Below are positions 1 to 7,103 of a DNA stretch of 11,092 nucleotides, piece after piece (the stretch's first letter is position 1; each line of letters begins with the position of its first letter). A program made the translations under genes and the position numbers. The stretch is from Chitinophagaceae bacterium UBA4412 (GTDB taxonomy: Bacteria; Bacteroidota; Bacteroidia; Chitinophagales; Chitinophagaceae), in NCBI GenBank assembly GCA_002400445.1, contig DGQO01000161.1, positions 11,313-22,404 on the forward strand. The letters are read 5' to 3'. The notes under the pieces are model-generated. The model ran no database searches. It worked only from the letters and a program-made list of their open reading frames with translations, and was not told where the DNA came from.

Positions 1-449
1 GCCCCGTATTCATCCGTATCAATTTTTTGAGACACTGCATCGATCGTTGCAGGGGAGAAATGTGCAAGGTGATCGAGAGCCTTCCATTCGCTGGCAATTT
101 TCTTGAGCCGGTTGAAAATATTATTGCGGGCTACAGTATAGAGCCAGGCTTCAATTGGATGATCTGGCCGAAGTTCCTGGCGCTGAAACCAGAGTTTCAT
201 AAATACATCCTGCACTACTTCCTGGCCAAGTTGGGGAGATTTTAAATAACGGATTGCGGTTTGGTAGATCCGGTTACGGTGCCTGTCATAAATCATCTGG
301 AAGGCATACTCACTGCCATCAGCAAGCAATGCCAGCAGTTTATGTTCCTCATATGTAGATTGATCTAAATGCACACCAGCAGTATTTGGCCAAAGGTAAC
401 AAATGCGGTGTACTATATTAATAATGGCTTTATGCAAGTTCATAAACAT
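1..449 (-). CDS. ECF-type RNA polymerase sigma factor, FecI-like (partial, C-terminus beyond left edge)
   Basis: Reading leftward from base 449 there is an open frame of about 149 codons that is still open at the window edge. It encodes sigma-70 region 2: a helix around DGSEYAFQMIYDRHRNRIYQ (residues 44-63), then the region 2.2 core EVVQDVFMKLW (about 77-87), then PIEAWLYTVARNNIFNRLKK (98-117), the region 2.3-2.4 part that contacts the -10 element. The region 2-4 linker begins before the edge, and region 4 lies outside the window. The role is promoter recognition by core RNA polymerase. In Bacteroidota such genes often precede a FecR-type anti-sigma gene and SusC/SusD transport genes, but none is visible here. 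An in-frame TGA just upstream of 449 limits the start to ATG 449 or ATG 443, and neither has a clear ribosome binding site. About 30 residues precede region 2, so a later start is also possible. The family call is firm; the exact start is not. Confidence 0.88.
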   Translation of the reverse strand, partial: MFMNLHKAIINIVHRICYLWPNTAGVHLDQSTYEEHKLLALLADGSEYAFQMIYDRHRNRIYQTAIRYLKSPQLGQEVVQDVFMKLWFQRQELRPDHPIEAWLYTVARNNIFNRLKKIASEWKALDHLAHFSPATIDAVSQKIDTDEYG

Positions 450-473
450 CTGAAGGATTCATAAAACTTCGAT

Positions 474-481
474 TAAATTTG
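474..481 (+). promoter_or_regulatory. Candidate Bacteroidota-type -7 promoter element for the secreted-protein gene
   Basis: TAAATTTG at 474-481 matches the Bacteroidota -7 consensus TAnnTTTG at every defined position. It lies 31 bases before the ATG at 513, which would give a leader of about 25 bases. No good TTTG or TTG is found at -33; the nearest is CTG at 450-452 with a 21-base spacer. The site lies in the 63-base divergent region shared with the sigma factor gene. It is supported by motif match and position only. Confidence 0.4.
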
Positions 482-512
482 ATGCTTCACGAACATATAG
501 AATAACCTTTCC

Positions 513-1010
513 ATGCAGAAATTTCTTGTCCTCCTCTTCTTTTTCCCTGCAATTACAAATCTGCAGGCGCAAATCCTTCCCAATTTCGATGGCTTCAAAT
601 TGGAAAAAGCATCCGACTATAAAATAGCTGAACCCATTGTTTTGCAGGCTGCAAACTATTTGCTGGCCACAGCATATGATAAAGACAACAGCGGACAAAA
701 AGATGCGCTCAAGAATGTTATACAATGGATGAGTGGTACGCCTGACTACGCATTCAGGATAGACAAAATCACGGAGTATGTAACACAGGGCAACAATTTA
801 TTGCTGGGCTACTACCTTACCGCTATGACAAAATTTGTTTTAGAAAATAAATCCCTTGTACAAGACCCCAAAGTGGTAATGCTGAACAGCACCCGAATTT
901 TACTGGCATATACCGGCAACCCCGACCATAAAATGAAACCCTCGAAGCATTTAAAAAAACTGGCAGAAGCTGATGCGCAATCTCAACTGGAAAAAGAATT
1001 GGGTTACTAA
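513..1010 (+). CDS. Small secreted protein of unknown function
   Basis: This 165-residue protein is not one I recognise. Its first 19 residues form a classic Sec signal peptide: a Lys at position 3, a hydrophobic core LVLLFFF, and a likely signal peptidase I cleavage after LQA (residue 19). The mature part, about 146 residues, is soluble in character and mostly helix-like. It has an early stretch LPNFDGFKLEKASDYKIAEP and a lysine/glutamate-rich C-terminal helix. It lacks a lipobox cysteine and a second membrane segment, so a periplasmic or exported location is likely. Its gene is transcribed divergently from the ECF sigma gene 63 bases away, with a good -7 element at 474. The next gene downstream, a response regulator, is 293 bases away, so this is probably a single-gene transcript. 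That it is a real gene is supported by the signal peptide, coding character and promoter position; no function is claimed. Confidence 0.8.
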   Translation: MQKFLVLLFFFPAITNLQAQILPNFDGFKLEKASDYKIAEPIVLQAANYLLATAYDKDNSGQKDALKNVIQWMSGTPDYAFRIDKITEYVTQGNNLLLGYYLTAMTKFVLENKSLVQDPKVVMLNSTRILLAYTGNPDHKMKPSKHLKKLAEADAQSQLEKELGY

Positions 1011-1303
1011 ATTCAACTTATTAGCGGAAGCAATTTTTTAATTCAATTTGCCCCGCAGCCCCTGTATCTTCCCTTTCACAATTTTATTTAACCTTTTGCA
1101 GTAAAATATTCTACAAAAAAGGGCGTTTCTACTTAACATCGGAGCCATTGCAAATAACTCCACGGCCGTTCTCCACCTATGCTGAGACTGGCACAAGAAT
1201 AGGATATCCTTTGGAGAGAAATAAAATTCAACAAATTTCCATTTGGATTGTTAATGTATGCCGGGAAATTACTGAAAAATAAATACCCTTTAAATGGAAA
1301 CGT
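1011..1303. other. Intergenic region upstream of the receiver gene
   Basis: These 293 bases carry no convincing gene on either strand. A perfect 10-base palindrome (AGGATATCCT) lies at 1201-1210, about 95 bases before the next ATG. TATCCTTTG at 1205-1213, overlapping it, resembles a -7 element but has one base too many between TA and TTTG and no -33 partner. I see no strong terminator hairpin behind the secreted-protein gene. The regulatory signals of the plus-strand receiver gene should lie here but cannot be fixed by eye. Confidence 0.5.
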
Positions 1304-1726
1304 ATGGATGCTAAAGTGGATATATTTTATGTAGAGGATAATGAGGACTATGTAAATTTTGTGGGGCGGGTGGTAAAAAAGCTGGATAATAATATTTCCT
1401 ATCAATATATCACCGATGGCAAAGCAGCCTTTGACTACCTGGTGCAGCCGCATGATGACAGGCCGCCAGCAAAACTGATCCTGCTTGATTTAAATTTACC
1501 CGGAATGAGTGGCATTGATTTACTCTGCAAAATCCGTTCGATGCCCAGTTTGAAAGACACGCCGGTGGTCATATTTTCCACTTCTGATGATCCGGAGGAT
1601 GTGAAAAAATCTTATGAGAATGGCGCAAACGCTTACCTGGTAAAACCTTCGGGCCTGTTGTCTCTCACAGAAACCATGAAGCAACTGGTTAATTTCTGGC
1701 TAATTCCGGGAAAGCTTTCCAATTAA
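1304..1726 (+). CDS. Single-domain response regulator, Rcp1-like receiver
   Basis: This 140-residue protein is one CheY-type receiver and nothing else. The acidic pocket is VEDNED (E11, D12), the predicted phospho-acceptor is D62 in LLDLNLPG, the conserved Ser/Thr is S92 in VIFSTSD, and the switch lysine is K114 in the VKPSG motif. The ending LDLNLPGMSGIDLL...VIFSTSDDPEDV...ANAYLVKP is typical of the Rcp1 branch, whose members usually receive phosphate from phytochrome-type kinases. It has no output domain, so it should act by protein contact or as a phosphate shuttle. It stands alone on the plus strand and ends 3 bases from the CheB stop codon of the opposing operon. Its likely partner is one of the kinases encoded nearby, for example the receiver-kinase at 7100-8359, but this is inference. 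The ATG at 1304 places the receiver beta-1 strand right after the start, as expected. Confidence 0.93.
   Translation: MDAKVDIFYVEDNEDYVNFVGRVVKKLDNNISYQYITDGKAAFDYLVQPHDDRPPAKLILLDLNLPGMSGIDLLCKIRSMPSLKDTPVVIFSTSDDPEDVKKSYENGANAYLVKPSGLLSLTETMKQLVNFWLIPGKLSN
1701..1725. terminator. Inverted repeat at the convergent gene ends, possible terminator
   Basis: A perfect 12-base palindrome GGAAAGCTTTCC lies at 1709-1720. It is flanked by TAATT (1701-1705) and AATTA (1721-1725), so the arms extend to 11 bases with a three-base bulge (CCG, 1706-1708). It covers the last codons and stop of the receiver gene and is followed on the plus strand by an A/T-rich run. It sits just beyond the CheB stop on the minus strand, where no T-run follows. 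It could terminate plus-strand transcription; the effect on the minus strand is less likely. Confidence 0.3.
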
Positions 1727-1729
1727 ATT

Positions 1730-2314
1730 TTACTGCCGCAGGAGTTCGGAGATCTTTACGGCAATTTCTTTTCCGTCGAGTATTGAATCTGCAAATCCTG
1801 CATTAATGGCCTGTCTTGGCATAAATCCAACTTCGGCTGTTTCTGGATTTTGTACGATGCTGTAGCCACCATATTCTTTTACCACACCAAGGCCTTCTGT
1901 GCCATCAGCATTAGCGCCAGAAAGTAAAACAGCGAGTAAACGCTCTTTAAATGTTTGAGCGGCAGATTCAAAGGTCACGTCAATACTCGGACGACTATAG
2001 GAAACCTTTTCAGAATAATCAAGGGAGAAAGTGTTTTCATTTTCAATAAGCAGGTGATAATCTCCAGGGGCAATATAAATGTGGCCAGGCCTGATGGGCT
2101 CTTTATCTTCTACTTCTGATACACTGATTTGTGTTTTGTAAGAAAGCAATTTCTCCAGAATAGATTCGCTATCGCTACGGCGATGCAGCACTATAATGAT
2201 AACTGCCTTGAGCATTGAAGGCAATAGGGAGGTAATATCAAGCAGCACATCGAGGCTGCCTGCAGAACCGCCGATTACAATTACTTTAAAATTATCTATC
2301 CGGTTTTGCGCCAT
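1730..2314 (-). CDS. cheB: CheB-type protein-glutamate methylesterase, catalytic domain only
   Basis: This 194-residue protein consists solely of the CheB esterase domain. The catalytic triad is visible: Ser17 in VIGGSAGS, His44 in IVLHRRS, and Asp137 in LLSGANADGTEG. The motif IYIAPGDYHLLIE (about 79-91) and a family-typical ending QNPETAEVGFMPRQAI (about 155-170) agree. CheB hydrolyses glutamate methyl esters, and often deamidates glutamine, on signalling helices of chemoreceptors. The usual N-terminal receiver is absent. In canonical CheB the unphosphorylated receiver inhibits the esterase, so this version may be constitutive or controlled by a separate regulator such as the one at 3118-3486. 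Its ATG lies inside the end of cheR (19-base overlap), which implies translational coupling and makes it the last gene of the operon. No chemoreceptor is encoded in the window, so its substrate is unknown. Confidence 0.93.
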   Translation of the reverse strand: MAQNRIDNFKVIVIGGSAGSLDVLLDITSLLPSMLKAVIIIVLHRRSDSESILEKLLSYKTQISVSEVEDKEPIRPGHIYIAPGDYHLLIENENTFSLDYSEKVSYSRPSIDVTFESAAQTFKERLLAVLLSGANADGTEGLGVVKEYGGYSIVQNPETAEVGFMPRQAINAGFADSILDGKEIAVKISELLRQ

Positions 2315-3108
2315 ATTTTTTCCCGGTTTGTGAGCTGTGTATATTTTTTTGCAATGGGTGAAAATCGTAAATTTTCCTTAGATCCTAAAACGAGAAAGCC
2401 AAGTTGATCCAGGCTATCATCAAAAAGACCAAGCACTTTATCCTGCAGCACTTTATCAAAATAGATGAGCACATTCCTGCAGAGAATCAATTGAAATTCA
2501 TTAAAAGACCGATCGGAAACCAGGTTATGGGTAGCTACGATCATTTTAGCTTTTAAACTTTCATCAAACTTTGCCCAGTTATATTTTGCCGTATAATAAT
2601 TAGAGAAATCGTTTCGTCCTCCTGCTTCAATATAGTTTTCGGAATAATCCTTCATGAGATTTAGCGGAAAGATTCCTTTGCGGATATTCTCAATTACCGC
2701 CGGGTTAAGATCTGTAGCATACAGCAAGGACTTGTGCAGCAGATTGGCTTCCTGTAGCAGTATAGCCATAGAGTAAACTTCCTCTCCACTGGAGCAACCT
2801 GCATGCCAGATGCGGATAAAAGGGTGCGTGGCTAAAATAGGCAACACCTGTTCCCGTAACGTTTTAAAAGTAGCAGGATCCCGAAACATTTCTGTAACAT
2901 TCACCGTGAGTTCCTGTACCAGGTGTGGCAGATAGGATGCATCATTTTTAATCTTGTACAGTAGCTCGGCAAAACTTGGAAAGCGATCTATTACCAGCAG
3001 GCGATTAACCCTGCGGCGCAATGAAGCCCGGGCATAATTAGAAAAGTCATAACCATAGCGTTCGGCCACTTCTGCAATCAACACATCCAAATCTCCTTCG
3101 TTAAGCAT
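2296..3108 (-). CDS. cheR: CheR-type SAM-dependent protein-glutamate methyltransferase
   Basis: This 270-residue protein has normal CheR length and layout. An N-terminal helical domain (about 1-65) contains RASLRRRVNRL, followed by TVNVTEMFRDP (68-78), the family motif before the catalytic domain. The SAM-binding loop is IWHAGCSSGEEVYS (100-113), the second SAM-contacting acid is in YATDLN (130-135), and the late motif ILCRNVLIYFD (208-218) is intact. It would methylate glutamates using S-adenosylmethionine in the cytoplasm. It has no TPR or other fused domain. The gene starts 9 bases after the upstream response-regulator gene stop and overlaps cheB by 19 bases. The ATG is preceded by an A-rich leader rather than a Shine-Dalgarno sequence. 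The unusual part is context: it follows a hybrid histidine kinase rather than a receptor or cheA. All catalytic motifs look complete, so an active enzyme is expected. Confidence 0.94.
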   Translation of the reverse strand: MLNEGDLDVLIAEVAERYGYDFSNYARASLRRRVNRLLVIDRFPSFAELLYKIKNDASYLPHLVQELTVNVTEMFRDPATFKTLREQVLPILATHPFIRIWHAGCSSGEEVYSMAILLQEANLLHKSLLYATDLNPAVIENIRKGIFPLNLMKDYSENYIEAGGRNDFSNYYTAKYNWAKFDESLKAKMIVATHNLVSDRSFNEFQLILCRNVLIYFDKVLQDKVLGLFDDSLDQLGFLVLGSKENLRFSPIAKKYTQLTNREKIWRKTG

Positions 3109-3117
3109 TTCTATTTT

Positions 3118-3486
3118 TTATATCGCATGCAGTATATAGCCCAGCATATCCACATCCACGGGTTTAGAAAGATAATAATCTGCGCCTGCCTCCAGGCACT
3201 TCTCTCTGTCTCCCGCCATAGCCTGTGCTGTAACGGCCACCACCGGAATATTTTTCAAATCTTCATCTTGTTTCAAAATAGCCAGGGCTTCATAACCATC
3301 CATCTCTGGCATCATCATATCCAGCAGGATTACGCCGAAATCGTGCCTGCTTTTGAGCAAACTAAAAGCTTCGTGCATAGAAAGAGCAGACTGCACTAAA
3401 TATTGCTTTGCCCGCAGCGTGGCCGTGAGCGCAAAAATGTTACGGGCATCATCATCTACGATCAATAAGGTTTTCTCTTTCTTCAT
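3118..3486 (-). CDS. Single-domain response regulator encoded behind the hybrid kinase
   Basis: This is a 122-residue free receiver. The acidic cluster is D11-D13 in LLIVDDDARNIF, the phospho-acceptor is D56 in LLDMMMPEMDGYE, the conserved threonine is T86 in VAVTAQAM, and the lysine is K108 in LSKPVD. I chose ATG 3486, 11 bases after the kinase stop. A GTG at 3513 would extend the frame by nine residues but overlaps the end of the kinase gene and adds no receiver sequence. The protein is about 50% identical by eye (56 of about 113 positions) to the last receiver of the adjacent hybrid kinase, including the run GDREKC and the ending KPVDxDxL, so the two probably arose by duplication. With no output domain, it may take phosphate from the hybrid kinase, or affect CheR or CheB encoded just after it; the latter is a guess from gene order. 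Confidence 0.93.
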   Translation of the reverse strand: MKKEKTLLIVDDDARNIFALTATLRAKQYLVQSALSMHEAFSLLKSRHDFGVILLDMMMPEMDGYEALAILKQDEDLKNIPVVAVTAQAMAGDREKCLEAGADYYLSKPVDVDMLGYILHAI

Positions 3487-3497
3487 CCATCTGCATT

Positions 3498-6400
3498 TTA
3501 TTGGTACAACCACACCCGTAAAAGGGAAATTAACTGGTCAATATCCACGGGTTTAGTTATATAATCCGATGCCCCGGCGGCAATGCATTTTTCTCTATCG
3601 CCTGTCATGGCCTTGGCGGTTACAGCAATCACCGGCAGGCTTCTGTACCGCGGCATCTGCCTTATGCGACGAGTGCTTTCATAGCCATCCATCTCCGGCA
3701 TCATCATATCCATCAAAACCAGGTCTATTTTTTTCTTAGACTCCAGTTGTTCCAGGGCATCTTTGCCATCAATGGCTGATACCACCTCCATACCGTAATT
3801 TTCTAAGGATTTACTAAGAGAGAAAATATTGCGTACATCGTCATCAGCTACTAAAATTGTTTTGCCTTTGAGAACTTCCTGCAATTCTCCCATCCGCTTA
3901 TATCTGGTGGTACGGCTATCTTTTTTATTTTCTTCTACCAAATGGAGGAAGAGCGAAACCTCGTCTAAAATGCGCTGGTAAGAATGCGCCGTTTTTATTA
4001 CGATTGTTTCTGCATATTGTTTAATTTTTTTCTCCTCAGCATGAGAAAGATTCTTACCGGTAAAAATGATAATCGGAACATTTTCCAGGCCGGGTGTTTT
4101 TTTCACTTCTTCCAGCGTTTCATAAGACTGCTGATGGGGCATACCCATGTCTAATATCACACACTCCACTTCTTTCTGGCTTAGCGCTGCAATACCGGCC
4201 TTTACGGAATCTTTAATTTCTGAAGCAACATTGTATTGTTGTAAGAAATAAGCCAGGGCCTGGGCATGCTTTGCATTCTCCTCCACAATCATCACCTTCT
4301 TAGGCCCTTTGCTCAAAGCCTCTTCTATTTTATTAAACATTGCCGATAGCTTTTCAAATGCTATGGGTTTATTAATAAAATCAACAGCGCCTTTTGCAAG
4401 GCTCCGGGTTTTAGCATGGTGCGAGCTCATCATATGCACCGGTATCGGCTTTGTAGCAAGATCAGCTTTAAGCTCATCCATTACTTCCCAGCCGCTTTTT
4501 ACAGGCAATTGAATATCCAGCAATATACCGAGCGGCCTGAACTGCCTGGCCAGGGTAACGCCTTCATCACCCCGCACAGATACAAGACCTTTATACCCTT
4601 TGTTCCTGGTATAATCCAGCAGCGATTTTGCGAAAGCAGTATCGTCTTCTATAATCAAAATTACCTTATCGCCAGGCCTGATATTTTCCCTGTCGTCTGG
4701 TATTGCAGGTGGAATAACGGGACTCAAATATTCTTCAGGGGCTAGTGCAGGAATTAAAACCCGGCTAGCTGCTGCGGGTGTCTCCGAAACACCGGGCGCT
4801 GTTCTCATCTCTTCAAGTTCGGCTGTTCGGGATGGTAAAGTTTCTCCTTTGATATTCGGTATCATGAGGGTAAACACACTGCCCTGCCCTTCCGTACTTT
4901 CGAGCGTAATTTCTCCGCCCAGCAAGCGGGCAAGTTGCCTGCTGATAGACAGCCCTAGGCCAGTTCCGCCATATTGCCTCCGGGTTGATCCATCTGCTTG
5001 CTGAAATGCATCAAAAATAGTGAGTTGCTTATCCGCAGGAATCCCGATGCCTGTGTCACTCACGGCGAAACTGGTAACACCCTCATGGGATTCTACACTT
5101 AATTTTACATCACCATGGCGGGTAAATTTGAGCGCATTGGATATCAGGTTTCGTAAAATTTGCTCGAGCCTTAACCGATCCGTTTCTACGATACTTTTTG
5201 CATTTTCGTTCAGGTAAACCGAAAAATCAATGCCCTTGTCTTTAGCCACGGGTTGAAAAAGTCCCTGCAATTCTGTATTTAATTCTTTCAGGTTTACATC
5301 CGTGTATTCCAGTTCCATCTTTCCCGCTTCAATTTTACTCAGGTCTAATATTTCATCAATGAGGGTGAGCAAACCTTTGCCGGAACTCTGTATTACCTGG
5401 GCATATTCAATTTGATCTGCGGAAAGATTGTTCTGATGATTTTCTGACATGAGCCGGGAGAGCAATAAAATAGAATTGAGTGGCGTGCGCAATTCATGGC
5501 TCATGTTTGCCAGGAATTCGGATTTATATTTTGTACTCAACTCAAGTTCTTCGGCCTTGCCTTGTATTTCTAAATTACGATCCAGGATCAATTCATTTTT
5601 TTCTTCCAGCATGCGGCTGCGCTCTTCCAGTTCTACATTGGCCTGGTACAATTCCTCCTGCTGTACTTTGAGCTCTTCTTCTGAAGCCTGCAGTTTTTCT
5701 GCCTGTGCTTCCAGTTCTGCATTGATATTTTCAAGCTCACTGTGTTGCGCTTGCAGTTCTTCTGTTTGGCTTTGAGTTTCTTCCAGCAATTCCTGCACAC
5801 GTTGCCTGTTTTGTGCCGTATTGATAGCAATGCCCGTGTTCATAGAAACGGCATCAAAAAATGCTCTGTCATTCGTGCTATATGCCTTCATGGCGCTTAA
5901 TTCAATCACGCCTTTTACTGCACGACTATACACAAGAGGAATGGCTACCACGTTGCGTGGCCGCAGTATGCCCGAAGAGAAGCTGATAATGTAATCGGAA
6001 TCTTCCAGGTCGTTCATTTCCCTGAACCTGCCATCCTGTGCGGCTTGTCCAGCCAGGGTTTCGCCCATTTCCAGGAATTCTGTTTTGCTGTCTTCCGGCA
6101 AGGCAAATGATGCCATTCTCTCTAACTTGCCTTCATTGTTCAGCACATATAATGCACCGGATTGACTTTGACTATACTCTACAACAAAATTAAGCACCGC
6201 GGCAGAGAGCGATGGAATATCCTGGTCTACAATTACGGTTTCATTCAGGAAAGCCACCCCCGTTTGCAACCATTCCCTGTTAGACAAATTTGTAAATGAA
6301 GTGTCTAAAGAATTTGCCATGCCATTGAGTGCTGTTCCAATATTGCCAAGGGCATCTTGCCCGGCGTCATCTACTTTAACCTTATAATTACCTGAGGAAA

Positions 6401-7103
6401 TTTCGCTGGCAATACTTTCTATAGCAATCACACGCCTTGAAATATCTTCATCTTTTTTCAACAATTCATTTTGCAATTTCACCCTGCTGCTATAATCTTT
6501 AAGTACACGGTACAAAGAAACCAGTGTGACCAGTATGGCCATGATGGAGGCAATAATGATAAGCACAGGTGTAGATGCAGCGAAACGATTCATGGTTTCG
6601 GTACGCTGCTTTAGCGTTGCGTCTTCCCGGTTCTTCATCCTGTCAATGGTTTCCCTGGCGATAGTCATATAATCCCGCCCGATAAGTAAGAGGCTATCGG
6701 GTACCGTTATGCCCTGCCTTTTGCGCAGGATGAGCGAAGCAAGAAAGTTTAAGCGTGTCTGTGCAATAGTCTTTAGTTTCTCCACATCCGCCTGCTGAAT
6801 AGGATCTTCGTTCGTGAGGCTCTTTACATCCATAAGGAGCGTAGTGGTTTCCTCGTATGTGCCATTATAAGGCTCAAGAAAACGATCATCGCCGGTAAGC
6901 AAATATCCCCGCTGACCTGTTTCAGCATCTTTGAGCGCAGAAAGTACTTTTTCTAATTTGCCTGCAACTTCCTGCGTATGGTTCACGTTATCTGCACTGC
7001 GAAGCAAGTTTACAATACTTACATAGGAGGCCGCAGCACTTATGATGAGCAGGGTAAGGGAGAGCCCATATCCTACAACAAGATTTCTTTTAAATTTACT
7101 CAT
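3498..7103 (-). CDS. CHASE3-HAMP-GAF hybrid histidine kinase with three receiver domains
   Basis: This 1201-residue inner-membrane sensor starts with TM1 (about 8-32), then a periplasmic CHASE3-like helical domain (about 35-172, with ETGQRGYLLTG at 61-71). TM2 (about 177-199) leads to HAMP (200-275) and GAF (about 290-430), then a glutamate/glutamine-rich coiled coil (433-525). The HisKA core has H536 in MSHELRTPLNS. The ATPase domain shows the N-box with N656, DTGIGIP (683-689) and GGTGLGLS (712-719). A Pro/Ala-rich linker (752-810) precedes three receivers. REC1 (812-930) has D863 and K912. REC2 (935-1055) has EE in place of the acidic pair, D985 and T1015, and lacks the Lys-Pro motif. REC3 (1080-1200) has D1132, T1162 and K1184. 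The start codon shares ATGA with the upstream kinase stop. It probably autophosphorylates at H536 and passes phosphate to one or more receivers. The CHASE3 and GAF ligands are unknown. Confidence 0.95.
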   Translation of the reverse strand: MSKFKRNLVVGYGLSLTLLIISAAASYVSIVNLLRSADNVNHTQEVAGKLEKVLSALKDAETGQRGYLLTGDDRFLEPYNGTYEETTTLLMDVKSLTNEDPIQQADVEKLKTIAQTRLNFLASLILRKRQGITVPDSLLLIGRDYMTIARETIDRMKNREDATLKQRTETMNRFAASTPVLIIIASIMAILVTLVSLYRVLKDYSSRVKLQNELLKKDEDISRRVIAIESIASEISSGNYKVKVDDAGQDALGNIGTALNGMANSLDTSFTNLSNREWLQTGVAFLNETVIVDQDIPSLSAAVLNFVVEYSQSQSGALYVLNNEGKLERMASFALPEDSKTEFLEMGETLAGQAAQDGRFREMNDLEDSDYIISFSSGILRPRNVVAIPLVYSRAVKGVIELSAMKAYSTNDRAFFDAVSMNTGIAINTAQNRQRVQELLEETQSQTEELQAQHSELENINAELEAQAEKLQASEEELKVQQEELYQANVELEERSRMLEEKNELILDRNLEIQGKAEELELSTKYKSEFLANMSHELRTPLNSILLLSRLMSENHQNNLSADQIEYAQVIQSSGKGLLTLIDEILDLSKIEAGKMELEYTDVNLKELNTELQGLFQPVAKDKGIDFSVYLNENAKSIVETDRLRLEQILRNLISNALKFTRHGDVKLSVESHEGVTSFAVSDTGIGIPADKQLTIFDAFQQADGSTRRQYGGTGLGLSISRQLARLLGGEITLESTEGQGSVFTLMIPNIKGETLPSRTAELEEMRTAPGVSETPAAASRVLIPALAPEEYLSPVIPPAIPDDRENIRPGDKVILIIEDDTAFAKSLLDYTRNKGYKGLVSVRGDEGVTLARQFRPLGILLDIQLPVKSGWEVMDELKADLATKPIPVHMMSSHHAKTRSLAKGAVDFINKPIAFEKLSAMFNKIEEALSKGPKKVMIVEENAKHAQALAYFLQQYNVASEIKDSVKAGIAALSQKEVECVILDMGMPHQQSYETLEEVKKTPGLENVPIIIFTGKNLSHAEEKKIKQYAETIVIKTAHSYQRILDEVSLFLHLVEENKKDSRTTRYKRMGELQEVLKGKTILVADDDVRNIFSLSKSLENYGMEVVSAIDGKDALEQLESKKKIDLVLMDMMMPEMDGYESTRRIRQMPRYRSLPVIAVTAKAMTGDREKCIAAGASDYITKPVDIDQLISLLRVWLYQ
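5529..5807 (-). repeat. Degenerate EEL-type heptad repeats encoding a coiled coil
   Basis: This part of the hybrid kinase (residues 433-525) encodes a long helix with recurring Glu-Glu-Leu and Gln-Glu units: EE at 441-442 and 448-449, EEE at 475-477, QQEE at 481-484, and EE at 493-494, 500-501 and 518-519. It links the GAF domain to the phospho-accepting helix and should relay signal as a rotating or bending coiled coil. Such signalling helices are common in hybrid kinases of this architecture. The repeat is at protein level; the DNA copies have diverged. Confidence 0.7.

Noticed and set aside
1133..1453. Minus-strand open frame of 106 codons
   Set aside because: It overlaps the start of the plus-strand receiver gene, which has unmistakable receiver motifs; the frame itself reads as low-complexity hydrophobic sequence without a domain.
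3487..3513. GTG-started extension of the regulator at 3118-3486
   Set aside because: The extra nine codons lie mostly inside the end of the hybrid kinase gene and add no receiver sequence; ATG 3486 gives normal operon spacing.
5449..5775. Plus-strand open frame of 108 codons, rich in Ser and Cys
   Set aside because: It is antisense to the coiled-coil region of the hybrid kinase. The Ser-rich composition is the complement of Glu/Leu codons, and no start signal or domain supports it.
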